This document shows, one piece after another, positions 9,814-18,427 of a DNA stretch of 64,000 bases. The notes below the pieces were generated by a model that made no database searches, was not told the origin of the DNA, and was given only the letters and a program-made list of their open reading frames with translations. Positions within the stretch are counted from its first letter, which is position 1, and the number at the start of each line of letters is the position of its first letter. The DNA is from Nocardia cyriacigeorgica. Its GTDB lineage: Bacteria > Actinomycetota > Actinomycetes > Mycobacteriales > Mycobacteriaceae. A program made the position numbers and the translations under genes. The stretch is from assembly GCF_010868145.1 (NCBI RefSeq), contig NZ_JAAGUY010000015.1, positions 62,001 to 126,000 of the forward strand. Direction: 5' to 3'.

Positions 9814-10854
9814 GTGGACACCTCGGCCACGCGGCGTATACGCGCCGATATCGCCCGCCTGTGCGCGGCGGGCGGTGAGTCGCGGACACTGCGACGGGCG
9901 GTGCTGGATCGGCTGGCCCGAACGCTGGATTTCGACTACTTCGCTTTCGTCCTCACCGATCCGGTGACCTGCGTCGGATGCGATCCGCTCGCCGAGGTCC
10001 CCGCGATCGACGAGCTGCCGCGATTGATCCGGCTGAAGTACGCGACGGCGGTGAATCGGTGGACCGGACTCGACGATGTGGGGCTGTTGAGTATCGCTAC
10101 CGCGGGACATCTCGAGCAGAGCCCGATGTGGCGCGAAGCGCTCGCGGCGCACGACGTCACCGATATCGCCTCGGTAGTGTTCCGAGATCGCTATGGCTGC
10201 TGGGGATTTCTCGACCTGTGGCGGTGTGCGCCCGCCACGCCGTTCACGCTCGCAGAGGCGGACCTGCTCGCTGAGATCGTCGCACCGGTGACCGCCGCGC
10301 TGCGTCGCACCCAGGCCGCCACCTTCGCCGAGGAACACGCCGCATCCACCGAACGCAATCCGCTGGTGCTACTCCTGGGCCCTGATCTCCGCATGCGCGC
10401 GCAAACCCCGCAAACCCACGACTATCTCAGTGTATTACTGCCACCCCCGCCCGCACGTTCACCGGTCCCCGCATCGGCCTACAACGTGGCCGCTCAGCTG
10501 CTTGCGCAGGAGCTCGGCGTGGACGACCACCCCGCCAGAACGCGCGTGCACCTGACCGGCCGCGAGTGGGTGACATTGCGCGCGGATCGAATCGGCGCCC
10601 CACCCGACGCCGACATCGCAGTGACGATCGAACGCGCGACACCGGCCGAACGCCTCGACATATTCTGCCGGGCCTCGACGCTGAGCGCACGCGAAAGCGA
10701 GCTGATCACAATACTTTCCACCGGCATCGCCACGCGCGAAGCAGCGTCGGCACTGCACCTGTCCGAGCACACCGTCCAAGACCATCTCAAGTCGATCTTC
10801 GCCAAGACCGGCACCCATAGCCGCCGCGAGCTCCTCGCGCGCGCACAGGGCTGA
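9814..10854 (+). CDS. LuxR-family transcriptional regulator with N-terminal sensor domain
   Basis: A 346-residue protein. Residues 1-170 look like a GAF-type sensor (RRAVLDRLARTLDFDYFAFVL, later FRDRYGCWGFLDLWR). The last 65 residues are a LuxR/GerE helix-turn-helix: TLSARESELITILSTG, TREAASALHLSEHTVQDHLK, SIFAKTGTHSRRELLAR. There is no receiver or ATPase domain. The start is the GTG at 9814. It faces away from the small gene at 9690, its most likely target. The effector is unknown. Confidence 0.85.
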   Translation: MDTSATRRIRADIARLCAAGGESRTLRRAVLDRLARTLDFDYFAFVLTDPVTCVGCDPLAEVPAIDELPRLIRLKYATAVNRWTGLDDVGLLSIATAGHLEQSPMWREALAAHDVTDIASVVFRDRYGCWGFLDLWRCAPATPFTLAEADLLAEIVAPVTAALRRTQAATFAEEHAASTERNPLVLLLGPDLRMRAQTPQTHDYLSVLLPPPPARSPVPASAYNVAAQLLAQELGVDDHPARTRVHLTGREWVTLRADRIGAPPDADIAVTIERATPAERLDIFCRASTLSARESELITILSTGIATREAASALHLSEHTVQDHLKSIFAKTGTHSRRELLARAQG

Positions 10855-11028
10855 GCGGTGCGCGGGCGCGGCCGGTGCCGGGCGAACTGACGCCGCTGCT
10901 GCGTTCGCGGTGACAGGATCCGGCTCGGCACCTTCGCCCGCTCCTTACAGCTCGACCTGAGATCGGCGCGGGCGGCAGATGAACGCCGGAAAGCCTGTGC
11001 GGCAGGCAGGGCCCCGGCTTCACGCAGT

Positions 11029-11964
11029 TCACGAAACCCGGAAGGCCCGCCGGTAGGCACCGGGCGTCGTTCCCACCTGAGCACGGAACCGGCGACGCAG
11101 GTTGACTGCCGAGCTGAGGCCGACTCGGACCGCGATCGCCTCCACCGGCAGATCTGTCTCTTCCAGCAGAGTCCGCGCCTCGGCCACTCGACGCGACAGC
11201 AGCCACGCGCCCGGGCTGGCGCCGAGCTGATCCTCGAACCGTCGAGCCAGAGTGCGCGGCGAGATGTTGAGGTGGGCGGCCAGGTCGCCGACGGACAGTG
11301 GTGTCGCCAGGCGCTCGCCGGCCCAATCGAGTAGCCCGTTCAGGGCCTCCCCGGGTGGCGCGGGTGGCGCGTACTGTGCCTGGCCGCCGTCGCGGTGTGG
11401 TGGCATCACCATGTGCCGCGCGAGGAGGGCCGCATGCGCGGCGCCGTGGTCGCGCCGCACCAGGTGCAGGCACAGATCGATTCCGGCGCCCGCCCCGGCA
11501 CTCGTGGCGACGTCGTCGTGGTCGACGTAGAGCACGTCCGGCTCCACGCGCACGTCCGGGAACTCCGACTGGAGCTGGTCGGCGCGCGCCCAGTGGGTGG
11601 TGGCCGAGCGACCGTCCAGCAGACCCGTCCGGGCCAGCGCGAACACCCCCGAGCAAATGGTGACCAGTCGCGCACCCCGCGCGTGCGCCCGCAGCAGCGC
11701 ACGACGCACACCATCGGACAACGGCGCCTCCACCGGCGCCCAGCCCGGGATGATCACGGTATCCGCCGACGCGAGCGCAGAAAGACCCCGCGTGACCGTC
11801 ATCGAGTAGCCGGCTGACGTAGGCACCGGTCCTGGCGTTTCGGTGCACACCTCGAACTCGTAATGCTGCGGTACCGCAGCGCGCGGGGTGCCGAACACTT
11901 CCGCGGCGCAGCCGAGCTCGAATGTCGACTGCACCGGCCGCACCAGAGCAACCACGCGATGCAT
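11029..11964 (-). CDS. GlxA-family transcriptional regulator (DJ-1/PfpI domain plus AraC helix-turn-helix)
   Basis: About 311 residues. The N-terminal half is a DJ-1/PfpI-like domain (VALVRPVQSTFELGCAAEVFG, TVIIPGW, LVTICSGVFALARTGLLDGR with the nucleophile-elbow cysteine, TTHWARAD, DVATSAGAGAGIDLCLHLV). The C-terminus is an AraC tandem helix-turn-helix (LSVGDLAAHLNISPRTLARRF ... VEAIAVRVGLSSAVNLRRRF). Such proteins are activators whose DJ-1 domain usually senses rather than hydrolyses. The start is ATG at 11964; ATG at 11982 is possible but lacks a ribosome site. It is divergent from a cupin gene across a near-perfect 28-bp dyad, suggesting local control. Confidence 0.85.
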   Translation of the reverse strand: MHRVVALVRPVQSTFELGCAAEVFGTPRAAVPQHYEFEVCTETPGPVPTSAGYSMTVTRGLSALASADTVIIPGWAPVEAPLSDGVRRALLRAHARGARLVTICSGVFALARTGLLDGRSATTHWARADQLQSEFPDVRVEPDVLYVDHDDVATSAGAGAGIDLCLHLVRRDHGAAHAALLARHMVMPPHRDGGQAQYAPPAPPGEALNGLLDWAGERLATPLSVGDLAAHLNISPRTLARRFEDQLGASPGAWLLSRRVAEARTLLEETDLPVEAIAVRVGLSSAVNLRRRFRAQVGTTPGAYRRAFRVS

Positions 11965-12003
11965 GGCAAGAAAATACCTCATAGTGTCTTTGTTGCCACT
12001 GTC

Positions 12004-12031
12004 GCCACCGTGCTGGCGCCGGCACCGTGGC
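12004..12031. promoter_or_regulatory. 28-bp imperfect palindrome overlapping the cupin start
   Basis: The dyad runs GCCAC (12004-12008) to GTGGC (12027-12031) around a GGCGCC core. Twelve of 14 arm positions are complementary. It lies between the GlxA-type regulator and the cupin gene and ends 5 nt before the cupin ATG, so it could be an operator or an mRNA hairpin occluding the start. Confidence 0.55.
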
Positions 12032-12035
12032 AGGT

Positions 12036-12371
12036 ATGTACTCCGAGATCCTCGCCCAAGAGGGCTATACGTCCGTATCCGTAGCGGAATCGCCTGTCCG
12101 CGAACTGTTTCCCGGAATCCGCGTGCGTCCGCTCTGGACCGGACCGACAGGCGCGCACGCCAATGTGCTGGAAATGGACCCGGGCACATCGTGGCCGCAG
12201 CGCGACGTCCACGAGCCGGGACCGGAGGAAGTGTATGTGGTCACCGGCACGTTCAACGACGGCGCACGTGACTACCCGGCCGGGACATTCCTGCACGCGC
12301 CGGCCGGTTCCTGGCATGTGCCCGCCACCACGACCGGCTGCACGCTGTTCGTGTTCTATCCGGAGGGGTAG
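12036..12371 (+). CDS. Cupin-domain protein
   Basis: About 111 residues forming one cupin barrel. The first metal motif is loosely preserved (WPQRDVHEPGPEEVYVVTGTFND: His and Glu), followed by YPAGTFLHAPAGSWHVPAT with a second-motif histidine. This resembles ChrR-like or RmlC-type anti-sigma/cupin domains. No enzyme activity can be assigned. The ATG at 12036 gives the natural start; GTG at 12027 is also in frame. The divergent GlxA-type regulator and the dyad covering the start indicate specific regulation. Confidence 0.75.
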   Translation: MYSEILAQEGYTSVSVAESPVRELFPGIRVRPLWTGPTGAHANVLEMDPGTSWPQRDVHEPGPEEVYVVTGTFNDGARDYPAGTFLHAPAGSWHVPATTTGCTLFVFYPEG

Positions 12372-12485
12372 ATGGCACCCGACAGGGATCGCCGGCGCGC
12401 TACGCCTCCGCCCGATCGTCGCTGGATCGACACGGCGGGCAGCGCCGGCTGATCTGCACATTGCGGCCCCCGCTGCGCCGGGGTA

Positions 12486-12677
12486 TCAGCGGTAGTCCGC
12501 TGTCGCATGCCTGCGTTCGCGTCGGTAGCGGCGCTTGTTCGGAAGGGGCTGGGCGGCATTGGAACTGCGCAGCGCGTGGCGTTTGCGCCAGGCGGTGAGG
12601 TCGGGGCGTTCGGCGGGTACCTGCGCCTCGCCGTACGCTGCCGGATCATCTGCCGCCAGATGCGTTCCGCTTCGCAT
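12486..12677 (-). CDS. Small Arg-rich hypothetical protein
   Basis: 63 residues, ATG at 12677 preceded by AGGAGGTGA at 7 nt, one of the strongest ribosome sites in the window. This is why I accept it as a gene. The N-terminus is acidic and neutral (MRSGTHLAADDPAAYGEAQ), the C-terminus basic (NKRRYRRERRHATADYR). There is no signal peptide, membrane segment or known motif. It stands alone between a cupin gene and a DUF1353 gene. Function unknown. Confidence 0.5.
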   Translation of the reverse strand: MRSGTHLAADDPAAYGEAQVPAERPDLTAWRKRHALRSSNAAQPLPNKRRYRRERRHATADYR

Positions 12678-12896
12678 ATCGTCACCTCCTCTCGGTGATC
12701 AGGGAACGCTGTCGCGCTCCGATGAATGCCGTGCAACCGTAGGTCGAGATGGGCCCGGTGAGCCACAGATTTTCCCACTCGCGTCACGCGGATCAGACGG
12801 TGCCGGGCAGGCGACCACGGGCGTGGCCATCGCGTGGCGATCGGCAGATGCCGGACGCACCGTCGTCGCTACCGCCGGCGGTTCGGCCAGTACCTG

Positions 12897-13430
12897 TCAG
12901 GCCGACTTCATATCCGGGGCAGGCGCGGGTTCGGGGCGACGGCGGGTCATACGAAAGATCGCCCAGGCGATGAGTTCGATGAACCAGAACAGGATCAGAT
13001 ACACGGTCACGACGAGGACCGGTACAGCGAGGAACAGGATCGACAGCACGGCCACGACGAGGAACAGCGCGATATCGCTCGCTGTCGCCCCACGCAGACG
13101 GTTGGCGAAACGGACAGCCGCCCACATCATCCAGCGACGCGGCACCGATACGCCGAGTTCCCGCAGGGTCCGCCGGAAGATGCCGTCGGCGTCGGCCACA
13201 CTCACCGCGCCGGAACTGAGCAGATAATCGTGCAGGATCGCGGCTTTGGTATAGGCGCCGTAGCGCGGGATCAGCCACACCACCGGTCGCGGCACCGATG
13301 CGAAATCGGTGCGAAAGCCTTCCGGCACCACGAATCGTTCAGTGGCACCGCGGTATTCCAGCGGTTGCGCCACCCGCCAGAACTTCTCGTCGAGCTCCTC
13401 GACGAGGATCGCACCATCCGCGAACGGCAT
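12897..13430 (-). CDS. DUF1353-family protein with C-terminal membrane segments
   Basis: A 177-residue protein. Residues about 1-110 show the DUF1353 pattern: RFVVPEGFRTDFASVPRP, YGAYTKAAILHDYL and FRRTLRELGVSVPRRWMMWAAVR. A hydrophobic C-terminal stretch (about 120-160) predicts one or two membrane helices, then a basic tail. DUF1353 is best known from phage and host proteins of unknown role. ATG at 13430 follows GGGGAG at 6 nt. No operon partner is evident. Confidence 0.8.
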   Translation of the reverse strand: MPFADGAILVEELDEKFWRVAQPLEYRGATERFVVPEGFRTDFASVPRPVVWLIPRYGAYTKAAILHDYLLSSGAVSVADADGIFRRTLRELGVSVPRRWMMWAAVRFANRLRGATASDIALFLVVAVLSILFLAVPVLVVTVYLILFWFIELIAWAIFRMTRRRPEPAPAPDMKSA

Positions 13431-13549
13431 AGCTCACTCCCCTGAAAGTCCAGCGTATGAACTGATTCTAGGGTTGGTGGGTATCTACTCGACCGAACGC
13501 GAGGCAACAGTTGGGCCACTACCAGCCCGTGTGATCCGGAAGATGCGGG

Positions 13550-14317
13550 TCAGTTCGTCGAATCACGTTCCGGCAGCGCACCCGGCTGCGGCGCATTCGC
13601 TCGCGGCGGCGTATTCCCTTGCGGCGGCACGATCCCCTGCTGCGGCACACTCCCTTGCGGCGCCGCACCGTACACGCCCGGTCCCGCCGATACTCGCCCG
13701 TACGGGTCGTACACCATCGCCGGGTCGTAGACGTATTCCTCGACCGGCCGCGAGGCACCGAAAGGCCCCGCATATCCGGTCCCCAGGTCCTCCGACGTGC
13801 TCAACGCGGCGAGGAACAAGACCACCAGCGAAGCGATCAACGGTTGCGGCACCAGCGCGAGCCAGGTACCGACCTCCGGCGGCAGTGCGACGATCTGGCC
13901 CACCGGCGGGTCGGCCGGGCGCGGGTTGTTCCATTCGGCGATGTACTCACCCAGCCACGCCATGATCCAGCCGCCTGCGATCGAACCGAACAGCAGACCC
14001 GCATACGGGATGGGCCCGCGCATGCGCCGCCACCGCCACGCACCGACGGCCGAGAGCAAGCCGATCACCGCGCCCGCGCAGACGAAGATCGCCACGGCGT
14101 CGAACTGGTGCGCGCTCTCTCCGGTGAGCGCGGCACCGCGCCCGGGCTGCACGACCAGCAGATGTTCGGTGGGCGCGAGCAGACCCCACACCACGGCACC
14201 GACGAGGTTGGCCACGATCACCGCGGCCGCGATCACGCCCGCCGCGCCCACCTCACGGCGCACCGCGGCACCCGGGTCCGTTGTCGCCGGGTGCGCCCGC
14301 GTATTCACTCCGCCCAT
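13550..14317 (-). CDS. DUF2567-type multi-spanning membrane protein
   Basis: About 255 residues with roughly four membrane helices (VIAAAVIVANLVGAVVWGLL; AVAIFVCAGAVIGLLSAVG; YAGLLFGSIAGGWIMAWLG; WLALVPQPLIASLVVLFLAAL). A Pro/Gly/Gln-rich low-complexity cytoplasmic or exposed tail follows. The position directly after bioB and bsaP matches the mycobacterial Rv1591-type gene (from memory), which supports the family call. ATG at 14317, 35 bp after the bsaP stop, is likely co-transcribed. Function unknown; the linkage suggests a biotin- or envelope-related role, but that is inference. Confidence 0.75.
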   Translation of the reverse strand: MGGVNTRAHPATTDPGAAVRREVGAAGVIAAAVIVANLVGAVVWGLLAPTEHLLVVQPGRGAALTGESAHQFDAVAIFVCAGAVIGLLSAVGAWRWRRMRGPIPYAGLLFGSIAGGWIMAWLGEYIAEWNNPRPADPPVGQIVALPPEVGTWLALVPQPLIASLVVLFLAALSTSEDLGTGYAGPFGASRPVEEYVYDPAMVYDPYGRVSAGPGVYGAAPQGSVPQQGIVPPQGNTPPRANAPQPGALPERDSTN

Positions 14318-14352
14318 GTGCTGGATTATGACCGACAGCTGCCTGCACTGCC

Positions 14353-14574
14353 TCAGCGGCGTTCCAGACTGGTCGAATCGGTGACTCCGTGCCGGGAGCA
14401 TTTGGCCCACCAGCCGTCGGGGTTGACCTGCACGATCATCCGGCGGCCGCAGTGTTCGCAGAACCGCGGCGGTTCCAGCCCGAGCGCGGCCGCCTGCGGC
14501 ATCGGATCGTCGAGACCGGGCACGATCCGTGTGCCGGTGAACGGGTTGTAGCGCTCGTCCATGTTCGTCGTCAC
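14353..14574 (-). CDS. bsaP: Biotin synthase auxiliary protein
   Basis: A 73-residue protein starting with GTG 4 nt after the bioB stop. It has [10 protein letters not shown] near the N-terminus and a four-ligand metal/cluster pattern: C39-x2-C42 (FCEHCGRRM) and C59-x2-H62 (AKCSRHG). Size, the Cys pattern and tight coupling to bioB match the actinobacterial BsaP (Rv1590-type) proteins, reported to be iron-sulfur proteins supporting biotin synthase turnover. It is the second gene of the bioB-bsaP-DUF2567 unit. Confidence 0.85.
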   Translation of the reverse strand: MTTNMDERYNPFTGTRIVPGLDDPMPQAAALGLEPPRFCEHCGRRMIVQVNPDGWWAKCSRHGVTDSTSLERR

Positions 14575-14578
14575 CGCG

Positions 14579-15592
14579 TCAGATGGTGTCGTTGAGCGCC
14601 TTGATCGGCATCTTCAGCTCGCCGAGCAGGTCGAGGTCGCTCTCCGCGGGACGGCCGAGGGTGGTCAGGTAGTTACCGACGATGACGGCATTGATACCGC
14701 CGAGGATGCCCTGCTTGGCACCGAGATCGCCGAGGGTGATCTCGCGGCCGCCCGCGAAACGCAGGATGGTGCGCGGCAGCGCGAGCCGGAACGCCGCCAC
14801 CGCACGCAGCGCGTCGGCAGCCGGAAGGACTTCGAGATCACCGAACGGGGTGCCCGGACGCGGGTTGAGGAAGTTGAGCGGGACCTCGTCGGGTTCGAGT
14901 TCGGCCAGGTTGGCGGCGAACTCGGCACGCTGTTCGAGGCTCTCCCCCATGCCGAGGATGCCGCCGCAGCAGACCTCCATACCGGCTTCGCGCACCATGC
15001 GCAGGGTGTCCCAGCGCTCCTCCCAGGTGTGGGTGGTGACGACATTCGGGAAGTGCGAGCGCGAGGTCTCCAAGTTGTGGTTGTAGCGGTGCACGCCCAT
15101 GGCGGCGAGCTGGTCGACCTGCTCCTGGGTGAGCATGCCAAGCGAGCAGGCGACCTGGATGTCGACCTCGTTGCGGATGGCCTCGACACCGGCGGCGACC
15201 TGCGCCATCAACCGCTCGTCCGGGCCGCGCACGGCGGCGACGATGCAGAATTCGGTGGCGCCCGTCTTGGCGGTCTGCTTGGCGGCCTCGACCAGGCTCG
15301 GGATATCGAGCCATGCGGCACGCACCGGCGACTGGAACAGGCCGGACTGGGAGCAGAAGTGGCAGTCCTCGGGGCAGCCACCGGTCTTGAGGCTGATGAT
15401 GCCCTCGACCTCGACCTCGGGCCCGCACCACTTCATCCGGACGTCATGGGCCAGCGCCAGCAGTTCCTCCAGCCGGTCGTCGCCGAGCCGCAGCACCTCG
15501 AGGGTCTGGTCCTGGGTGAGGCCGACGCCGCGTTCGAGCACCTGCTCGCGGGCGATGGCCAGAATGTCGGTCTTGACGGGTGCCTGGGTCAC
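14579..15592 (-). CDS. bioB: Biotin synthase
   Basis: A 337-residue radical-SAM enzyme that inserts sulfur into dethiobiotin. The SAM-cluster motif [12 protein letters not shown] puts cysteines at 73, 77 and 80. [16 protein letters not shown]-like [13 protein letters not shown] and the C-terminal [25 protein letters not shown] are characteristic. Cysteines for the auxiliary [2Fe-2S] cluster are present (FCIVAA, VACSLG, CCGG region). The start is the GTG at 15592, with GGGA upstream; the longer open frame has no family support. It is divergent from a BioQ-type TetR and followed at once by bsaP. Confidence 0.96.
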   Translation of the reverse strand: MTQAPVKTDILAIAREQVLERGVGLTQDQTLEVLRLGDDRLEELLALAHDVRMKWCGPEVEVEGIISLKTGGCPEDCHFCSQSGLFQSPVRAAWLDIPSLVEAAKQTAKTGATEFCIVAAVRGPDERLMAQVAAGVEAIRNEVDIQVACSLGMLTQEQVDQLAAMGVHRYNHNLETSRSHFPNVVTTHTWEERWDTLRMVREAGMEVCCGGILGMGESLEQRAEFAANLAELEPDEVPLNFLNPRPGTPFGDLEVLPAADALRAVAAFRLALPRTILRFAGGREITLGDLGAKQGILGGINAVIVGNYLTTLGRPAESDLDLLGELKMPIKALNDTI

Positions 15593-15660
15593 TGCACGAA
15601 TCCCTTTCGTCCGGCCGGGTGCGGCCTTCGGTTGTGGCCGATCGAGGTGGCCATGCAACT

Positions 15661-15673
15661 TGAACGGTGTTCA
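15661..15673. promoter_or_regulatory. BioQ box 1 (bioB / bioQ)
   Basis: TGAAC-GGT-GTTCA, a 13-bp palindrome in the bioB/bioQ intergenic region, 69 bp from bioB and 50 bp from bioQ. Equivalent boxes occur before bioF (32020) and bioA (34321) and nowhere else that I noticed. Confidence 0.8.
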
Positions 15674-15722
15674 GGATAGGCTAGCTCGAGAGTGAGTCAC
15701 AACACGACGGGAGGGTTCACGC

Positions 15723-16313
15723 GTGCAACTGCACCGGTCCGATGTGGTCGACGGCGCCATCGCCATCCTCGACCAATACGGTCTCGCCGATCTGACCATG
15801 CGGCGGTTGGCCGGATCGTTGCGCGTGCAGCCCGGCGCCCTGTACTGGCACTTCCCGAACAAGCAGGCGCTGCTGGGCGCGGTGGCCGACCGCATCCTCG
15901 CCCCGATGGAGGATCCGCTCACCGCCACCGACTGGCCCGGCCAGCTCACCGAGCTCGCCCACCGGCTGCGCAACTGCCTGCTCGCCTACCGCGACGGCGC
16001 CGAACTCGTCTCGGCCACCTACGCCTCCCGCCTCACCACCAGCAAGGGCCGGGAGCGTTTCGCCGGAGCTGCCATCCGCGCGGGAATGCCCCGCGCCGAG
16101 GCCGAGCTCGCCGCCTTCACGCTGCTCTATTACGTCCTCGGACACACCGTCGACGAGCAGTCGCGCATGCAGATGGACTCCGCAGGCGCCCTCCCGGAGC
16201 CGGATTCTCCGCTCGAAGACAACGAGTCCCCCGACCCCACAGCGCGTTTCGATTTCGGGCTGCAATTGTTCGTCGGAGGCATCCGGCAGCTGCTCGGCAC
16301 GCGCGTCCGTTGA
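15723..16313 (+). CDS. bioQ: TetR-family regulator, probable biotin repressor BioQ
   Basis: A 196-residue TetR protein. The helix-turn-helix is at residues about 24-50 (LTMRRLAGSLRVQPGALYWHF, then NKQALLGAVADRIL), followed by an all-helical ligand/dimer domain. GTG at 15723 is preceded by GGGAGG at 7 nt. Its place, divergent from bioB across a TGAAC-N3-GTTCA palindrome, is the arrangement known for BioQ of mycobacteria and corynebacteria. The same palindrome is found before bioF and bioA, so it probably represses all three loci. BirA-type helix-turn-helix regulation is usually absent in these organisms. The co-repressor signal is not readable from sequence. Confidence 0.82.
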   Translation: MQLHRSDVVDGAIAILDQYGLADLTMRRLAGSLRVQPGALYWHFPNKQALLGAVADRILAPMEDPLTATDWPGQLTELAHRLRNCLLAYRDGAELVSATYASRLTTSKGRERFAGAAIRAGMPRAEAELAAFTLLYYVLGHTVDEQSRMQMDSAGALPEPDSPLEDNESPDPTARFDFGLQLFVGGIRQLLGTRVR

Positions 16314-16322
16314 GGACCCGGG

Positions 16323-17684
16323 TCAGTCGAGGACTCGGATGCGATGGCTGGCCGGGCGCGCGAACTGACTCTCCGGACGTGGCAGCCCGAAGTGATCACG
16401 CAACGTGGTCCCGGTGTACTCACTACGGAACAGCCCGCGTTCACGCAGAATCGGCACCACCGTCTCGGTGAACACCTCGAGCCCACCCGGGTAGTACGGC
16501 GGCATGACGTTGAACCCGTCGGCGGCGCCGTTGCGGAACCATTCCTCGATGGTGTCGGCGACCTGTTCCGGTGTTCCGGCGAACACGCGGTGCCCGCGGG
16601 CACCGGCCAGGCGGTGCAGCAGTCCACGCACGGTGGGGCGCTCGCGCTCGACGATGCCAGCCACCACTTGTACACGGCTCTGCGCGTTGTCGGTGACATC
16701 GCCAGCGTCGGAGAACAATTCGTACGGCACCGGCTCGTCGAGTCTCAGATGCCGCAGGCTTTTGCCCGCGATGCTTTCCAGTTGCGCCAGACCGTATTCC
16801 GGCACGGTCAGCTCGTTGAATTCGCGTTCCAGCCGCAGTGCCGCGGCTTCGGTGTCGGCGATGAACGGGCTGATTCCCGGCAAGATCTTGACATGATCGG
16901 GATTGCGGCCGAAGCCGCGTGCCCGCTCCTTGATGTCGCGGTAGAACCGCTGCCCGTCTTCCAGACGCTGGTGTGCGGTGAAGATGGCTTCGGCGTAGCG
17001 GCCTGCGAATGCCCGGCCGTCATTGGAGGCACCGGCCTGCACCAGAACCGGATAACCCTGAGGGGTGCGCGCGGAGCTGAACGGGCCACGTACGCGCAGG
17101 TGTTCGCCCTCGAAGTCGATCCGGTGGATCTTGTCCGGGTCGGCGTAGCGTCCGGCCGCGCGGTCGAACACGATCGCCTCGTCCTCCCAGCTGTCCCACA
17201 GCGCGACCACGGCGTCGACGAATTCCCGCGCTCGGGCATAGCGCTGGTGATGATCAGGATGCTGGTCGAGACCGAAATTGGCCGCGGCTTCCGCGGTTCC
17301 GGTGGTGACGATGTTCCAGCCCGCCCGGCCGCCGGAGAGGTGATCGAGCGAGGAGAACAGCCGCGCCAGGTTGTATGGCTCGTAATAGGTGGTCGATGCC
17401 GTCGCGATCAGGCCGAGATGGGTTGTCGCCGAGGCGATCGCGGTCAGCAGGGTGATCGGTTCGAGCCCCGGTGCGGCGTTGTATTCGACATTGGCGCGCA
17501 GCGCGGGCCCGTCGGCGAAGAACACCGCGTCGAAGGTCGCGGCCTCGGCGGTGCGACCGATCTGCTGGTAGTAGGACACGTCGTAGATGCGGTCCGCGCC
17601 GCTGTCGGGGTGCCGCCACGCCGCCTCGTGGTGCCCGGCGGGGTAGATGAACGCATTGAGACTCAACTGTCGTGGTTCGGTCAT
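16323..17684 (-). CDS. LLM-class FMN-dependent monooxygenase (NtaA/SnaA/DszA group)
   Basis: A 453-residue flavin-dependent monooxygenase. The bacterial-luciferase-like fold is recognisable from AATFDAVFFADGPAL, LEPITLLTAIASATTHLGL, ASTTYYEPYNLARLFSSLD, GRAGWNIVTT and HQRYARAREFVDAV. Length and motifs fit the NtaA/SnaA/DszA subgroup rather than SsuD (about 380 residues). It needs reduced FMN from a separate reductase, and none is encoded here. Its start overlaps the ATPase gene by 4 bp, and it is the last gene of a four-gene importer operon. It therefore probably attacks the imported sulfonate- or sulfone-like compound; the substrate is inference. Confidence 0.9.
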   Translation of the reverse strand: MTEPRQLSLNAFIYPAGHHEAAWRHPDSGADRIYDVSYYQQIGRTAEAATFDAVFFADGPALRANVEYNAAPGLEPITLLTAIASATTHLGLIATASTTYYEPYNLARLFSSLDHLSGGRAGWNIVTTGTAEAAANFGLDQHPDHHQRYARAREFVDAVVALWDSWEDEAIVFDRAAGRYADPDKIHRIDFEGEHLRVRGPFSSARTPQGYPVLVQAGASNDGRAFAGRYAEAIFTAHQRLEDGQRFYRDIKERARGFGRNPDHVKILPGISPFIADTEAAALRLEREFNELTVPEYGLAQLESIAGKSLRHLRLDEPVPYELFSDAGDVTDNAQSRVQVVAGIVERERPTVRGLLHRLAGARGHRVFAGTPEQVADTIEEWFRNGAADGFNVMPPYYPGGLEVFTETVVPILRERGLFRSEYTGTTLRDHFGLPRPESQFARPASHRIRVLD

Positions 17685-18427
17685 GACGCCTGCTTCACCT
17701 GCGCTGCCCGCGGCTCGACTCCGAGCCCGCTGAGCAGCTCCCCTCTGTACCGATCGAATGCCGGATCGCTGTGCCGGCGTGGATGTTCCAGTTCGATCTG
17801 CCGGTCAAGTGCGATTCGGCCGTCCTCTAGGACGAGGACGCGGTCGGCCAATGACACCGCCTCGTCCACGTCGTGGGTGACCAGCAGCACGGCCGGTGTG
17901 TGTTCGGCGCACAGGTCCCGCAGCAGTGTGTGCATCCGAATCCGGGTCAGTGCGTCCAGGGCGCCGAACGGTTCGTCGGCCAGCAACAGCGCGGGTTCAC
18001 GCACCAGTGAACGCGCCAGCGCGACCCGCTGCTGCTCACCGCCGGACAGTTCACGCGGCCACGCCTTCTCCCGCCCGGCCAGACCCACTTCGGCGAGCGC
18101 GGCGCGCCCACGGTCGGCAGCGCCGGAACCGGTCAGCCCGAGGGTGACGTTGTCGAGCACGCGGGTCCACGGCAGCAACCGCGAATCCTGGAACACCACA
18201 GCCTTTTCCGCGGGCACCGACAACTCACCGGAGCCGGGGACCTCGTCGTCGAGTTCGGCCAGCGCCCGCAACAGGGTGCTCTTCCCGGAACCGCTGCGCC
18301 CGAGCAGGGCGACGAACTCACCGCGCGCGATCTCGAGGTCGATGCCGTCGAGTACCACCCGGTCACCGAACCCGCGGGTGAGGTTCCGGGCCCGCACGAC
18401 GTTCAGTCGCCCAGTGTCTGGCGCCAT
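17681..18427 (-). CDS. ABC importer ATP-binding protein (SsuB/TauB-like)
   Basis: A 248-residue ATPase with Walker A GRSGSGKST at 43-51, Q-loop VVFQDSRLLPW, signature LSGGEQQRVALARSL near 133, Walker B LLLADEPFGALD and H-loop VTHDVDEAV. The short QDSRLLPW Q-loop is typical of sulfonate/nitrate/taurine importers. Its start overlaps the permease by about 25 bp and its stop overlaps the monooxygenase start, showing translational coupling. It acts at the cytoplasmic face of the membrane. Confidence 0.93.
   Translation of the reverse strand: MAPDTGRLNVVRARNLTRGFGDRVVLDGIDLEIARGEFVALLGRSGSGKSTLLRALAELDDEVPGSGELSVPAEKAVVFQDSRLLPWTRVLDNVTLGLTGSGAADRGRAALAEVGLAGREKAWPRELSGGEQQRVALARSLVREPALLLADEPFGALDALTRIRMHTLLRDLCAEHTPAVLLVTHDVDEAVSLADRVLVLEDGRIALDRQIELEHPRRHSDPAFDRYRGELLSGLGVEPRAAQVKQAS

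Noticed and set aside
10996-11010. GCCTG-TGCGG-CAGGC hairpin between convergent LuxR and GlxA-type genes
   Set aside because: Only 5 bp and without a T-tract; such stems are frequent by chance in this GC-rich sequence.
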